From contig NZ_JAEMHM010000008.1 in assembly GCF_016458275.1 (NCBI RefSeq), positions 1 to 64,000 of the forward strand: a DNA stretch of 64,000 nucleotides, read 5' to 3'. The notes below the pieces were generated by a model. It was not told the DNA's origin. It made no database searches and worked only from the letters and a program-made list of their open reading frames with translations. The stretch is from Geomesophilobacter sediminis. GTDB taxonomy: Bacteria > Desulfobacterota > Desulfuromonadia > Geobacterales > Geobacteraceae. Made by a program: the position numbers and the translations under genes. This document shows, one piece after another, positions 48,922 through 58,514 of the stretch; the stretch's first letter is position 1; each line of letters begins with the position of its first letter.

Positions 48922-49977
48922 ATGCGTACCACCGTCGTATCACTTCTCCTGCTTGCATTGCTTACCGTTGCCCTCCTGGCATCCCGTCTCCCGGTGTGCT
49001 CGGCGGGTACCGACCCCCCCCATGCTCCTGCCGTACGCCGGCTGCTGGTCCTCGACTCCCAGAGGGGAAATCCGTACGACGAGGTGCGCACCGCGCTTTT
49101 TGCCGCACTGGTTCGTTACGGTTACACCGAAGGGAGAAACTTGAGCACTACGGTCCGCTTTTCCGGCAACGACGTCCGGGAAGGGGAGCGCATCCTGCAG
49201 GAAGAGCTGAAGAAGCCATACGACGTCGTCTTTGTCGGCGGGACCGCCGCGACCCTTTCGGCCAAGAACGTCCTGTACGGAAAGCCGCAGCCGGTCGTCT
49301 TCGCCTCGCCCACCGACCCGGTGGGGATCGGGGTCATCAGGGATTTCAGCGGCAAGCCGGCGGCCAATTTCACCGGGGTCTGCTATCCCGTCCCGGTGAA
49401 GGCACGCCTCAAGTTCATCCGGCGGCTCATGCCCAAGGCGCACACCTTCGGGCTGATCTATGCCGACATGCCCCAATCCCACAGTTACAACAGCTGGATC
49501 CAGAACCTTTTGAAAAACGACCGTGAGTTCAAGGACATCAAGGTGATCTTCCGCTCGGTTCCCCTGGTAAAGGGAGAGAACGGCGACCGGGTGATGGCCG
49601 CCCGGGCCAAAAAGCTCATCGAGGAACTCGATGCCAAGGTCGACGCCTACATCAAGCCGTGTGACCAGATGGGGACCCGCAGCAACTTCTCCGAGGTTGT
49701 CTTCAGCACCTCGAAGCGGCCGCTGATCGGACTGGTGCGGGACGATGTGATGGGGAAATGGGGGGCGACCGCTACCATCTATCCGTCGCACGAAAGCATC
49801 GGCAGCCAGAGCGCACGGATGATCCGGGACCTTTTCGCCGGGAAGAAAACCGCCGACATCGTGCCGGAATGGCCGCACCAGTACGGGGTCGCGGTCGATC
49901 TGACCAAGGCCCGGCGCTTCCGGATCGAGATCCCGGTGGAACTTTTGCAACTGGCAGGGGAAAACATCGTCCGTTAG
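48922..49977 (+). CDS. ABC-type substrate-binding protein (PF04392-like)
   Basis: The 351-residue protein has a signal peptide (TTVVSLLLLALLTVALLA) and the ABC_sub_bind fold: VRRLLVLDSQRGNPYDEVRT, GYTEGRNLSTTVRFSGND, VVFVGGTAATLSAKNVLYGK, VGIGVIRDFSGKPAANFTGV, FGLIYADMPQSHSYNSWIQN. Members usually bind amino acids or purine-like compounds. No permease or ATPase is adjacent; instead a hybrid kinase follows 33 bp downstream. It may thus be a periplasmic ligand receptor for that kinase rather than a transporter part. Confidence 0.88.
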   Translation: MRTTVVSLLLLALLTVALLASRLPVCSAGTDPPHAPAVRRLLVLDSQRGNPYDEVRTALFAALVRYGYTEGRNLSTTVRFSGNDVREGERILQEELKKPYDVVFVGGTAATLSAKNVLYGKPQPVVFASPTDPVGIGVIRDFSGKPAANFTGVCYPVPVKARLKFIRRLMPKAHTFGLIYADMPQSHSYNSWIQNLLKNDREFKDIKVIFRSVPLVKGENGDRVMAARAKKLIEELDAKVDAYIKPCDQMGTRSNFSEVVFSTSKRPLIGLVRDDVMGKWGATATIYPSHESIGSQSARMIRDLFAGKKTADIVPEWPHQYGVAVDLTKARRFRIEIPVELLQLAGENIVR

Positions 49978-50010
49978 CCCCGCTACCGCGATGACAGGAA
50001 AAAGATCGTC

Positions 50011-52362
50011 ATGAAGATCAGCCGAAAGATTCTTTTCATCACCATCAGCGTCTTGCTGACCTCGTTTCTGATCAGCTCGACGGCGCTGGTATTGAGCTTC
50101 AAGAAGAACTACACCCAGGCGCTCCTCTCCGGGAGCTACGGTCTTGGCTACAGCCTCCATTCCATCGTCGAAGAGCTGTTGAGCCTGGGGCTGCCGCTCG
50201 ATTCGCTGGCCGGCCTGGACACCAAGTGCCGCCAAATTCTGCAGCGAAACCACCACATCACCTACGTCGGGGTGAGCGACACCACCGGGAAGATCCTGTA
50301 CAACGGCGATCCCTCGCTCAACGGAAAGGTCTTCACCGACCCGACCATGCGGCGCAGCATCGCCTCTGCGGGACCGGTCACCCAGATCTATCGCCGCTTC
50401 GACGGCCACGAATACTACGACGTCTCCATCCCGATCTACGATTCGGCCCAGATCCGTCTCGGGCAGGTCCGGCTCGGCTTCCCCACCCGGGTGGTCAGCG
50501 AGAAGGTACAGACGGCGCTGCTCCAGGTCGTGGTCAACTTCTCCATTTCCTTTCTCGTCATCGCCTTTTTGATCAACTACTTCATTTCCCGGTTCGTCTC
50601 CCGGCCGGTGATCCGGATTTCCCAGCACGCGCAGAAGATCGCCGAGGGGGATTACGACGCCAAGCTGGAGGTGACCCACGGCGACGAGGTCGGGGCGCTG
50701 GCCGCATCGATCAACGAGATGTCCTCCCAGGTCAAACAGAAGACCCACGACCTGGAGATCGCCAACGAGGATCTCGCCGTCAAGCTCGTCGAGCGCGATG
50801 CGGCCGTGGAGTCCCTCAAGTCGAGCGAGTCCAAATTCAGAAGCTTCGTGGACCACTCCTTCGACGTCATCTTCGTGCTCGACGCACAAGGGGTGTTCCA
50901 GTTTGTCTCTCGCTCGTGGGAGCAGCATTTCGGTTATCCGGCGAGCGAGGTGATCGGCCAGGAGTTCGCCCCCTGCGTGCATCCGGACGACGTAGCGCCC
51001 TGCTTCGAGTACCTCTCTCAAATCCTGTCCACCGGGGAGGGGGGGACCAGTCCCGCCTACCGGGTCCGTTGCGCCGACGGCTCCTGGCGCCTGTTCATGG
51101 CCAACGGCACCCTCTACCGCGATGCCAGCGGCAGGGTACTTTACCTCGGGATCGGCCACGACATCACCGATCAGCGCAAGGCGGAGGAGGAGCGGCTTTC
51201 CCTGGAGCGCCAGCTTTTGCACGCCCAGAAGCTGGAGAGCCTGGGGGTTTTGGCCGGCGGCATCGCCCATGATTTCAACAACCTCCTCATGGCCATTCTC
51301 GGCAATGCCGACCTCGCCCTGATGCGGATCGGTAATGACTCCCCGGGGGCGGAGAACCTGCGCAAGATCGAACAGGCCTCGGCCCGCGCAGCCGACCTGG
51401 CCAAGCAGATGCTCGCCTACTCGGGAAAAGGGAAGTTTCTGGTCGAGAAGATCGACCTGAACCAGCTGCTCAAGGACATGGTCAGCATGCTGGAGGTTTC
51501 CGTATCCAAGAAGGCGGCGCTGCGGCTCAACCTGCACGACCCGATCCCGGCGATCGAGGCCGACATCACCCAGATCCGTCAGGTCGTGATGAACCTGGTC
51601 ATCAACGCCTCGGAGGCGATCGGGGAGGTCAACGGCGTGATCACCCTTACCACCGGCTCCCTCGACTGCGACCAGAACTATCTGAAGGGGGTCTGGCTCA
51701 ACGATCACATCCGTGCCGGGCGCTACGTCTGCCTGGAGGTGACCGACACCGGCTGCGGCATGGACAAGGAAACCATGGGGAAGATCTTCGATCCCTTCTT
51801 CACCACCAAGTTCACCGGCCGCGGCCTGGGGATGGCGGCGGTGCTGGGTATCGTCCGGGGACACAACGGGGGGATCAACGTCTACAGCGAACCGGGCAAG
51901 GGGAGCATGTTCAAGATCCTGCTTCCCGCCGCCGGTGCGCTGCAGCCGCCGACCGCGACCGAACAGGCCCTTAAGGAATGGCGGGGGGGCGGGACGGTGC
52001 TTCTGGTGGACGACGAGGAGACGGTCCTGGACATCGCCTCGGAGATGCTCCAGGAACTCGGTTTCGACGTGGTGACCGCCCGGGACGGCAACGAGGCCCT
52101 GGCCCTTTTCCGGGAGCGAAGCTCAAAGATCGTCCTGGTCCTGCTGGATCTCACCATGCCGCACCTGGACGGGGAGCAGTGTTTTCATGAGCTGCGCCGG
52201 ATCGTACCGGAGGTGCAGGTGGTCATGTCCAGCGGGTATACCGAGCAGGAGATCACCCGGAAGTTCGCCGGCAAGGGGCTCGCCGGTTTCATCCAGAAGC
52301 CGTACACCCTGAAATCGCTGCGGGAGGTGCTGGTCAAGGTGGTGACGGGAGAAAAAGGCTGA
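50011..52362 (+). CDS. Hybrid sensor histidine kinase (sCache-like, HAMP, PAS, HK, REC)
   Basis: 783 residues. Membrane helix (KILFITISVLLTSFLISSTA), extracytoplasmic sensor with ITYVGVSDTTGKILYNGDPS, second helix (FSISFLVIAFLINYFISRFV), HAMP (about 195-245), coiled coil and PAS (about 275-390). His[22 protein letters not shown], HATPase with VVMNLVINASEA and FTGRGLGMAAVLGIVRGH, and a receiver with LVLLDLTMPHLDGEQ. It is downstream of the binding-protein gene and probably shares its transcript. The pattern resembles two-component systems with a periplasmic ligand receptor. The kinase core is very similar to the one at 52447. Confidence 0.9.
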   Translation: MKISRKILFITISVLLTSFLISSTALVLSFKKNYTQALLSGSYGLGYSLHSIVEELLSLGLPLDSLAGLDTKCRQILQRNHHITYVGVSDTTGKILYNGDPSLNGKVFTDPTMRRSIASAGPVTQIYRRFDGHEYYDVSIPIYDSAQIRLGQVRLGFPTRVVSEKVQTALLQVVVNFSISFLVIAFLINYFISRFVSRPVIRISQHAQKIAEGDYDAKLEVTHGDEVGALAASINEMSSQVKQKTHDLEIANEDLAVKLVERDAAVESLKSSESKFRSFVDHSFDVIFVLDAQGVFQFVSRSWEQHFGYPASEVIGQEFAPCVHPDDVAPCFEYLSQILSTGEGGTSPAYRVRCADGSWRLFMANGTLYRDASGRVLYLGIGHDITDQRKAEEERLSLERQLLHAQKLESLGVLAGGIAHDFNNLLMAILGNADLALMRIGNDSPGAENLRKIEQASARAADLAKQMLAYSGKGKFLVEKIDLNQLLKDMVSMLEVSVSKKAALRLNLHDPIPAIEADITQIRQVVMNLVINASEAIGEVNGVITLTTGSLDCDQNYLKGVWLNDHIRAGRYVCLEVTDTGCGMDKETMGKIFDPFFTTKFTGRGLGMAAVLGIVRGHNGGINVYSEPGKGSMFKILLPAAGALQPPTATEQALKEWRGGGTVLLVDDEETVLDIASEMLQELGFDVVTARDGNEALALFRERSSKIVLVLLDLTMPHLDGEQCFHELRRIVPEVQVVMSSGYTEQEITRKFAGKGLAGFIQKPYTLKSLREVLVKVVTGEKG

Positions 52363-52383
52363 AACAGGGGTGGGTAAGGTTGA

Positions 52384-52418
52384 GAAAAAAAGGGGGAGCC
52401 GAAACGCTCCCCCTTTTT
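52384..52418. terminator. Bidirectional terminator between two convergent hybrid kinases
   Basis: Hairpin AAAAAGGGGGAGC/GCTCCCCCTTTTT with loop CGAAAC. Confidence 0.9.
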
Positions 52419-52446
52419 GGTTGCGGTGCCCCATCGATTGCCGGGA

Positions 52447-54870
52447 TCATTCTTTGTGCAGTTTCTTGATCGCTTCCCGAAGCGAATTCAGGTGATACGG
52501 CTTCTGGATGAATCCGGACAGACCCTTTCCCGCGAACTTGGCGAAGATCTCCTGCTCGTTGTAGCCGCTCGAGATGATCACCTTCGCCTGGGGATCGGTC
52601 TGCCGCAACTCCCGAAAGCATTGCTCCCCGTCGAGGTGCGGCATGGTGAGATCGAGGATCACGAATTCGATGCCGGGATGTTCCCGGTAGATCGCGAGCG
52701 CCTCGCGGCCGTCCTTGGCGGTGACGGGGGTGAACCCCAGCTCCCGGAGCATCTGGCTCCCGATCCCCCGCACCGCTTCCTCGTCATCCACCAGAAGTAC
52801 CGTCCCTTCCCCCTGCCACTGGTCCCCCTGCTCCCGGGGGGCGTCCGGTGCGGCCGGGGCGTGGGAGCTCGGCAGCAGGATCTTGAAGCTGGTCCCCTTG
52901 CCCGGCTCGCTGTACACCTTGATCCCCCCCCGGTGGCCCCGTACGATGCCGATGACCGCCGAGAGCCCGAGACCCCGTCCGGTGAACTTGGTCGTGAAAA
53001 AGGGATCGAAGATCCGGGAGACGGTCTCCTTGTCCATGCCGCAGCCGGTGTCGGCCACCTCCAGGTAGAGGTAGCTGCCGGGGGAGATCCCCTCGCCCTG
53101 CCAGATGTCCTGCAGGTACCTGGCGTCGCACTCGATGGCTCCGGTGGTGATGGAGATGACGCCGCTGCGGTCTCCGATGGCTTCGGAGGCGTTGATCACC
53201 AGGTTCATGACCACCTGGCGCAGCTGGGTGGCGTCGGCCTCGACCGTCGGGATCTCGCCCAGGTTCAGGCGCAGCACCGCCTTTTTGGAGATGGAGACCT
53301 CGAGCATGTGGAGCATCTCCCGCAGCAGGCGGTTCACCTCCAAAGGCTCGACGAAAAATTTCCCTTTTCCCGAGTAGGCGAGCATCTGCTTGGCGAGGTC
53401 GGCGGCGCGGGTCGCGGCGGTCTCGATGTTGCGCAGGTACTCCACCACGGGGGCCTCGGGGGGGACCTTCACCAGGGCGAGGTCGGCGTTGCCGATGATC
53501 GCCATGAGGATGTTGTTGAAATCGTGGGCGATCCCCCCGGCCAGTACCCCCAGCGATTCCAGCTTCTGGGCATGCAGAAGCTGCTTTTCCAGGCTGATCC
53601 GCGCCTCCTCGGCGTGTTTTCGGTCGGTGATGTCGCGGTTGGCGCCGCGGCGCCCCTGGTAGGTGCCGTTGCGGTCGTATACCGCCCGGCAGGCGTGAGA
53701 GATCCAGCGGATCTCCCCGGAACGGTGCAGGATGCGGAATTCCGACTCGTATTCGGCCCCCGAGGGGGAGGGGGCTGAGCTGAGGTGCCGGCGGAACTCT
53801 TCCTGGTCCTCCGGGTGGGCGATCGTTTCCAAAAGGGAAGGGTTGTCGATGAATTCCGAGGCACTGTAGCCGGTGATCCGCTCGCAGGCGGGGGAGCAGT
53901 AGATGAATTGCCGCTCCGGGCTGACCCAGTACTCCCAGTCGTAGGTGAAGTCGGCGACGGTGCGGTATTTCTCTTCGCTGGCCCGCAGCGCCTCTTCGGC
54001 CTTCTTCCGGTTGGTGATGTCTTCGGAGATGCCCAAAAGGTAGGCGGGTTCGCCGCGCTCGTCCAGGATCGGCACCTTCTTGGTGTGCAGGAAACGGGTC
54101 TGCCCGTCGCGCGCCCGAATCGGCTCCTCCGGGATGTCGACCACCTCTCCCCGCAGAAAAACCTCCCGGTCCTTCCCGGTGAAGAAGTTCGCCTGCTCCT
54201 GGGTGAAAAAGTCGTGGTCGTTTTTGCCGAGCAGCTCCTCCCGGGGGATCCCGAGCATCGTTTCGCCGGCGTGGTTGAACTGGAGGAAATGGAATTCCCG
54301 GCCGTCTTTCAAAAAGACCATGTCCGGCAGGTTTTCCACGATCAGGTTCAGTGTCTTGGTCGTCTGCCGCAACTCCTCTTCCACGCGCTGGCGCTCGGCA
54401 ATCTCGACCTGGAGTTGATCCCGCTCGACGAGCAACTGGTTCTGGATCCGGTGCTGCTTGTCGAGTTGTTCGTTCAGGGCGATGAACTTGTCGGCCAGGT
54501 TGTGGCTGGGGTTGCAGCGCAGAAAAACGAGCGGAGCAGAGCTCGCCCGGGTGTCGATCCGATGCCCGACGCAGCGGTACCTGATATCCACTCCGTCGTT
54601 TCCGGCGCAGGTGAGGACCCCGGGAACCTGCTGCCGGTTCCGGGCGCAGACCGACAGGTACCGGTGCACCGACTCGGGAGGGTTGGTGAGGAAGTCGGTA
54701 AGCGTCTTTCCCGGCCAGTCCGTGGCGCCGGCGCCCAAAAGCCGCACCCCGGCCTGGTTTGCCGCGATCAGCTTAGCTTCGTTGTTCACGATGAAACACG
54801 CGGTGTCCCACGGACCGCAAAGCCCGGCGAAGAAATCAAGGAGGGAGGGTGGTGCCGGGTCATCTCCCAT
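52447..54870 (-). CDS. Cytoplasmic hybrid sensor histidine kinase with three PAS domains and receiver
   Basis: About 807 residues, without membrane helices. PAS 1 (FIVNNEAKLIAANQAGVRLL), coiled coil, PAS 2 (LPDMVFLKDGREFHFLQFNH), PAS 3 (YDWEYWVSPERQFIYCSPAC), then HisKA GGIAHDFNNILMAIIGNADL, HATPase VVMNLVINASEA and FTGRGLGLSAVIGIVRGH, and a receiver with FVILDLTMPHLDGEQCFREL. It overlaps the upstream methanogen-output-domain gene by 11 nt, so both are translated together and likely work together. The ATG at 54870 is preferred because the longer frame overlaps that gene by 120 nt. Confidence 0.9.
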   Translation of the reverse strand: MGDDPAPPSLLDFFAGLCGPWDTACFIVNNEAKLIAANQAGVRLLGAGATDWPGKTLTDFLTNPPESVHRYLSVCARNRQQVPGVLTCAGNDGVDIRYRCVGHRIDTRASSAPLVFLRCNPSHNLADKFIALNEQLDKQHRIQNQLLVERDQLQVEIAERQRVEEELRQTTKTLNLIVENLPDMVFLKDGREFHFLQFNHAGETMLGIPREELLGKNDHDFFTQEQANFFTGKDREVFLRGEVVDIPEEPIRARDGQTRFLHTKKVPILDERGEPAYLLGISEDITNRKKAEEALRASEEKYRTVADFTYDWEYWVSPERQFIYCSPACERITGYSASEFIDNPSLLETIAHPEDQEEFRRHLSSAPSPSGAEYESEFRILHRSGEIRWISHACRAVYDRNGTYQGRRGANRDITDRKHAEEARISLEKQLLHAQKLESLGVLAGGIAHDFNNILMAIIGNADLALVKVPPEAPVVEYLRNIETAATRAADLAKQMLAYSGKGKFFVEPLEVNRLLREMLHMLEVSISKKAVLRLNLGEIPTVEADATQLRQVVMNLVINASEAIGDRSGVISITTGAIECDARYLQDIWQGEGISPGSYLYLEVADTGCGMDKETVSRIFDPFFTTKFTGRGLGLSAVIGIVRGHRGGIKVYSEPGKGTSFKILLPSSHAPAAPDAPREQGDQWQGEGTVLLVDDEEAVRGIGSQMLRELGFTPVTAKDGREALAIYREHPGIEFVILDLTMPHLDGEQCFRELRQTDPQAKVIISSGYNEQEIFAKFAGKGLSGFIQKPYHLNSLREAIKKLHKE

Positions 54871-55429
54871 AGTATTCCCTGCCTTCGGCCGCGGCGGCTT
54901 CCGCCGTCGGTTGCAGGTACACCAGGACCTTGCACCGGTCGCACCCCCCCGCGATGGTCTCTTCGAGGACCACCTTGGCATAGCCGAGGTTTTTGGCCGC
55001 GATCACCCCGAAGACGTTGGAGGTCATCATGCACATGGAGCGGCGGTCCAGTACCTTGTCGGCAAACGGGCAGCTGGTGCTGGTCAGAATGATCTGCTTG
55101 TCGTCGCTCTCGACGATGGAGAAGGAGCCCTGGATCCGTCGCTTCAGGTCGACGAGCACCTGGGCCACCTGATCGTGGGAAAGCACGGCTACCCCAAGCT
55201 CCCGCTTGTAGACCGAATCGATCCACTCCCCGATGTGCTGCCCCACCAGGCTGATGTAACCGGCGGCCTCCTCGTAGCCGATGATCTCCTCGAGGGTCCC
55301 GGCCAGTTCCCGAATCAGAGTCCGCATGAAGAGGTCCCGTTCCAGGGGGATGTCGAGCTGCTGTATGGTGCGAGCTGTTTCGGCATTGCCGCGATGGGGA
55401 ATACTCTCAGCAGAGGTGATCTCTGGCAT
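54860..55429 (-). CDS. Methanogen output domain 1 (MetOD1)-type protein
   Basis: The 189-residue protein has the MetOD1 pattern: GYEEAAGYISLVGQHIGEWI, LVDLKRRIQGSFSIVESDDK, CPFADKVLDRRSMCMMTSNV, FGVIAAKNLGYAKVVLEETI, and a terminal CDRCKVLVYL. The four Cys residues could hold an Fe-S or zinc site, suggesting a redox sensor. In other genomes the domain is an output or sensory module of kinases. It is soluble, is translated just before the hybrid kinase and overlaps it by 11 nt. Confidence 0.82.
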   Translation of the reverse strand: MPEITSAESIPHRGNAETARTIQQLDIPLERDLFMRTLIRELAGTLEEIIGYEEAAGYISLVGQHIGEWIDSVYKRELGVAVLSHDQVAQVLVDLKRRIQGSFSIVESDDKQIILTSTSCPFADKVLDRRSMCMMTSNVFGVIAAKNLGYAKVVLEETIAGGCDRCKVLVYLQPTAEAAAAEGREYYGR

Positions 55430-55443
55430 GACTTCCTCCTTTG

Positions 55444-55462
55444 TGTCAGATTCTTCCTGACA
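55444..55462 (-). promoter_or_regulatory. Dyad in the MetOD1-kinase leader
   Basis: TGTCAG-ATTCTTC-CTGACA is a perfect 6-bp inverted repeat just upstream of the AAAGGAGGAAG ribosome site. A promoter-like TATAG box lies further upstream on the minus strand. It could be an operator; it is short. Confidence 0.35.
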
Positions 55463-55702
55463 AAACTGAACACCTCTTGACTATAAAACAGTATGGACAT
55501 GTTTCAACACACCGTGGCCCCGAAGCTGTGTCAGTCAATCGGGTGTCCCTACCGTGCTCGTGGGGGCCGGAATTGCTGCTGCCAACAGGCTCTCGCGGAC
55601 AAGGCGGTATTTCTCCTCATTGCCGGCGTATTTGTTGCGCATTTTCCGCCCAGGATTACCGGGTGGTCATGCGCCATGAATCCGCCGGTGGGAGGAGATG
55701 CC

Positions 55703-56536
55703 GTGGAGATTATTGACGAGGAAGCCAGGGGGACCTTTGATCGTTTTGCCGTCGACGACATCGATCCGGTCCTGGAGGAACTAGGCGCGGTCGGGACCGT
55801 ACTCGACCGTTGGGAGCTGGAATTCCTCCTGGAGCGGTTTCCGGAAGGGTGCCTGGTTTATCGCGAACTGGGGCGGCCGGTCGGGTGGTGCTTTTCGATA
55901 AGGTACGGCCGCAGCGGCTGGATCGCCAACCTTTACTTGGCGCCCCGGTGGCGCGGCCGGGGCATCGGACTGGAGCTCGCCCGGCGGGCGCTCCAGGCCC
56001 TTCGGGGGGCGGGGGTGGAAAACATCTGGCTGACCGCAAGCGAGGCGGGGAGACCCATCTACGAGCGGCTCGGTTTTCTGCCGGTCGACACGGTCAACTC
56101 CTGGGTGGGCTTCGGGGCCGACGGCGAGCGCCGGGCGCCGCACCGCAGGGCCACTCCGGCGATGCTGGACCTGGACCAGGCCGGTTGGGGCGAACCGAAG
56201 GCGCCGGCCATCGCCGAACTGGTCCGCCGGGGGAGCCTGTTCGAGGAAAAGGACGGGTTCGTGACCGCCCAGGAATGGAAAGGGCTGGTCCGGGTCGGCC
56301 CCTGGGCCTGCCGGGAATGGCTGACCGCATGGGGATTGCTGGATGCGGTCCTGGCCCTGGCGGGGCGGGCGAGACCGGTGCTGGTGCACGCGCCGGTAGG
56401 CAATTCCGCGGCCGCGGCCCTTTTGTTCATGCACCACTTCCGCGTCGTGGAAAACCACCTGCTCATGTGCTGCGGCGACCCGTCCGCCTATGACCCCACC
56501 TTCATCTTTTCCCTGGCGCTCGGCAGTATCGGCTGA
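55703..56536 (+). CDS. GNAT-family acetyltransferase with C-terminal extension
   Basis: From the GTG at 55703 the protein has 277 residues. The GNAT core shows the acetyl-CoA loop in IANLYLAPRWRGRGIGLELA (RxxGxG), followed by RRALQALRGAGVENIWLTAS and RPIYERLGFLPVDTVNSWVG. The C-terminal 150 residues (PAIAELVRRGSLFEEKDGFV, VLVHAPVGNSAAAALLFMHH) resemble the acetyltransf_18-like half of two-domain GNAT proteins. GGAGGAG lies about 7 nt upstream. Longer frames (ATG 55676, ATG 55493) lack such a site. The substrate is unknown. Confidence 0.82.
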   Translation: MEIIDEEARGTFDRFAVDDIDPVLEELGAVGTVLDRWELEFLLERFPEGCLVYRELGRPVGWCFSIRYGRSGWIANLYLAPRWRGRGIGLELARRALQALRGAGVENIWLTASEAGRPIYERLGFLPVDTVNSWVGFGADGERRAPHRRATPAMLDLDQAGWGEPKAPAIAELVRRGSLFEEKDGFVTAQEWKGLVRVGPWACREWLTAWGLLDAVLALAGRARPVLVHAPVGNSAAAALLFMHHFRVVENHLLMCCGDPSAYDPTFIFSLALGSIG

Positions 56537-56723
56537 CAGTCCCCCCTCAGAAGAAGACCCGCCCCGAAAATTTCTGTTGCGTCCGGTGAGCCGTCATGCA
56601 ATAAGGCTAAAACCTTGTTTCATTAAACGGTAGACGGCACCGGTCCCGCCTCGACTCGTGTCCCCGGCGCCCAGGTCCCGGTCGTTCCCCCAACCCATCT
56701 CCCTCCACCCAAGGAACTGAAGC

Positions 56724-57629
56724 ATGGCGAACATCATCCTGCTGGCGGTCTGTCTTCTCGCCGGCATCGGGCTCAAGAAAAACGGACGCTTCCCTGCCGC
56801 GACGCCGGCGGCGCTGAACGGGTTCATCATCCACATCTCGCTTCCTGCCCTGGCGGTGCTGCATATCCACAAGCTGAAGCTGGACCCGTCGCTCGCGCTG
56901 ACCGCCGGGATGGCCTGGCTTTTGTTCGGGTGCGCCTGGGCCGTATTCTGGTGCGCCGGCCGGATGTTCAACCTGGAGCGCGACACCCTGGGCGCGCTGA
57001 TCCTGGTCGCCGGTCTTGGCAACACCTCCTTCGTCGGCCTTCCCATGATCGAGGCCTATTTCGGGAAGGAATACCTCGGGGTGGGGATCGTCGCCGATCA
57101 ACTCGGCTCCTTCATGGTCCTTTCCACCCTGGGCATCTTCGTCGCAACCCTTTACTCCTCCGGATCGGTTTCTCCCCGGCAGATGGCGCGCAAGGTGCTG
57201 ATGTTTCCCCCCTTCCAGGCGCTGGTGCTGGCACTGCTGCTCCGGCCGGTTCCCTTCCCGGAGTGGAGCGTGACCGTGCTGGAGAAACTCGGCAGCACGC
57301 TGACCCCGCTGGCCCTGGTCTCGGTCGGTTTCCAGCTCCATTTCGGAGGCATCGGCGCCGAGCTGAAATACCTTCTGGCCGGTTTGGGGTACAAACTGTT
57401 CGCCGGCCCGGCTCTCGTCACCCTGCTCTATCTGGGGCTCTTGGGCGCGACCGAGACGGCGGTGCGGGTCACCGTGTTCGAGGCGGCCATGGCACCGATG
57501 ATCACGGCGGGGATCATCGCGATCGACCACGAGCTGCGGCCGCAATTGGTCGGCATGCTGGTCGGGATCGGGATCCCGCTCTCCTTCGTGACCCTGCATT
57601 TCTGGCACCTGTTCCTGACCCGCATCTGA
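56724..57629 (+). CDS. AEC-family transporter (auxin-efflux-carrier type)
   Basis: The 301-residue protein has about ten helices: NIILLAVCLLAGIGLKKNGR, LNGFIIHISLPALAVLHIHK, LGNTSFVGLPMIEAYFGKEY, LGSTLTPLALVSVGFQLHFG, and VFEAAMAPMITAGIIAIDHE. The G-N-T-S-FVG-P motif and the intramembrane Asn/Pro pattern are typical. Members export or import carboxylates such as malate. AAGGAACTG lies before the ATG. It is not clearly in an operon. Confidence 0.9.
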   Translation: MANIILLAVCLLAGIGLKKNGRFPAATPAALNGFIIHISLPALAVLHIHKLKLDPSLALTAGMAWLLFGCAWAVFWCAGRMFNLERDTLGALILVAGLGNTSFVGLPMIEAYFGKEYLGVGIVADQLGSFMVLSTLGIFVATLYSSGSVSPRQMARKVLMFPPFQALVLALLLRPVPFPEWSVTVLEKLGSTLTPLALVSVGFQLHFGGIGAELKYLLAGLGYKLFAGPALVTLLYLGLLGATETAVRVTVFEAAMAPMITAGIIAIDHELRPQLVGMLVGIGIPLSFVTLHFWHLFLTRI

Positions 57630-57808
57630 TGCCGGGAGCCCCCTGCCACGGTACGGAGCTGCCACCCCGAGGTGAGGGAGAACGGCAACTTTCACTTGGT
57701 AAACGCGGCTTCGTTGTGCTACCGTACCTGTCTGGTTCCGGGCGGAGCCCCGCTTGGGTGAGCTCCTGTCCTGCCAAAACACCCGGCGCATATCAGGAAG
57801 GAAACTGC

Positions 57809-58249
57809 ATGAGAAAACACCTCGTCATGGCCCTAGCGTTTGGCCTACTTACCGCATCCATCGCCCTCGCTGCCGAGACACCCGCCAAACCGGGTCCTTA
57901 CCTCCAAAAGCCGGCCGCGCAGGCTCCTGCCGCCCAGAAACCGGCCGCGCAGGAACCGGCGCCGACCGTCCATTCCATCGGTGAAATCTACGCCAAGAGT
58001 GCGGAGCTCATGAAGAAGAAGGTTGTGGTCCGGGGGCGGGTGGTCAAGGTGACCAGCGGCATCAACGGCAAGACCTGGACCCATCTTCAGGACGGTACCG
58101 GAGACAAAGCCAAGGGAACCAACGACCTCATCTGCATTTCGACCCAGCGCGGGGCCGAAATCGGCGACATCGTCTCGGTCCTGGGGACGGTCGTTGAGGC
58201 CGGGAGCCGGTACCGCGTCGTCATCGAGGACGCCAATTTCCTCCCGTAG
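57809..58249 (+). CDS. Exported OB-fold protein with Ala/Pro/Gln-rich linker
   Basis: The 146-residue protein has a signal peptide (MRKHLVMALAFGLLTASIAL) and a repetitive linker (AQAPAAQKPAAQEPAP). It ends in an OB-fold similar to the tRNA_anti/nucleic-acid-binding type: KVVVRGRVVKVTSGINGKTW, THLQDGTGDKAKGTNDLICI, GDIVSVLGTVVEAGSRYRVV. Being exported, it more likely binds a small ligand or cofactor than RNA. AGGAAGG lies before the ATG. Confidence 0.8.
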   Translation: MRKHLVMALAFGLLTASIALAAETPAKPGPYLQKPAAQAPAAQKPAAQEPAPTVHSIGEIYAKSAELMKKKVVVRGRVVKVTSGINGKTWTHLQDGTGDKAKGTNDLICISTQRGAEIGDIVSVLGTVVEAGSRYRVVIEDANFLP

Positions 58250-58294
58250 CAGGAGCCGCGGCGAGCCCCAAACCACCCACCCATGAAACACGAA

Positions 58295-58326
58295 GGGATC
58301 TGCAGAGTGCTGCAGGTCCCTTTTTT
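58295..58326 (+). terminator. Intrinsic terminator after the OB-fold gene
   Basis: Hairpin GGGATCTGCA/TGCAGGTCCC then TTTTTT. Confidence 0.8.
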
Positions 58327-58514
58327 GATTCTGACCATCCCCCAAAACAGAGATCCGGCCGTTGATCCCCCCTGGTGCGGTAGGTCGCAATCACCGTTAC
58401 CTGGTCACCCCCCGGTGAAGTTGCGGGCGAGCGGGAACCTGCGAGGTCAGGACGGGAGACGGTGCCATCAGATCACTCCAGGGCAACTCCCCCCCGACCC
58501 ACCCGGTAGCGACT

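Noticed and set aside
55493-55702. 70-residue N-terminal extension of the acetyltransferase
   Set aside because: It is Cys/Arg-rich without known pattern or ribosome site, while GGAGGAG lies just before the GTG at 55703.
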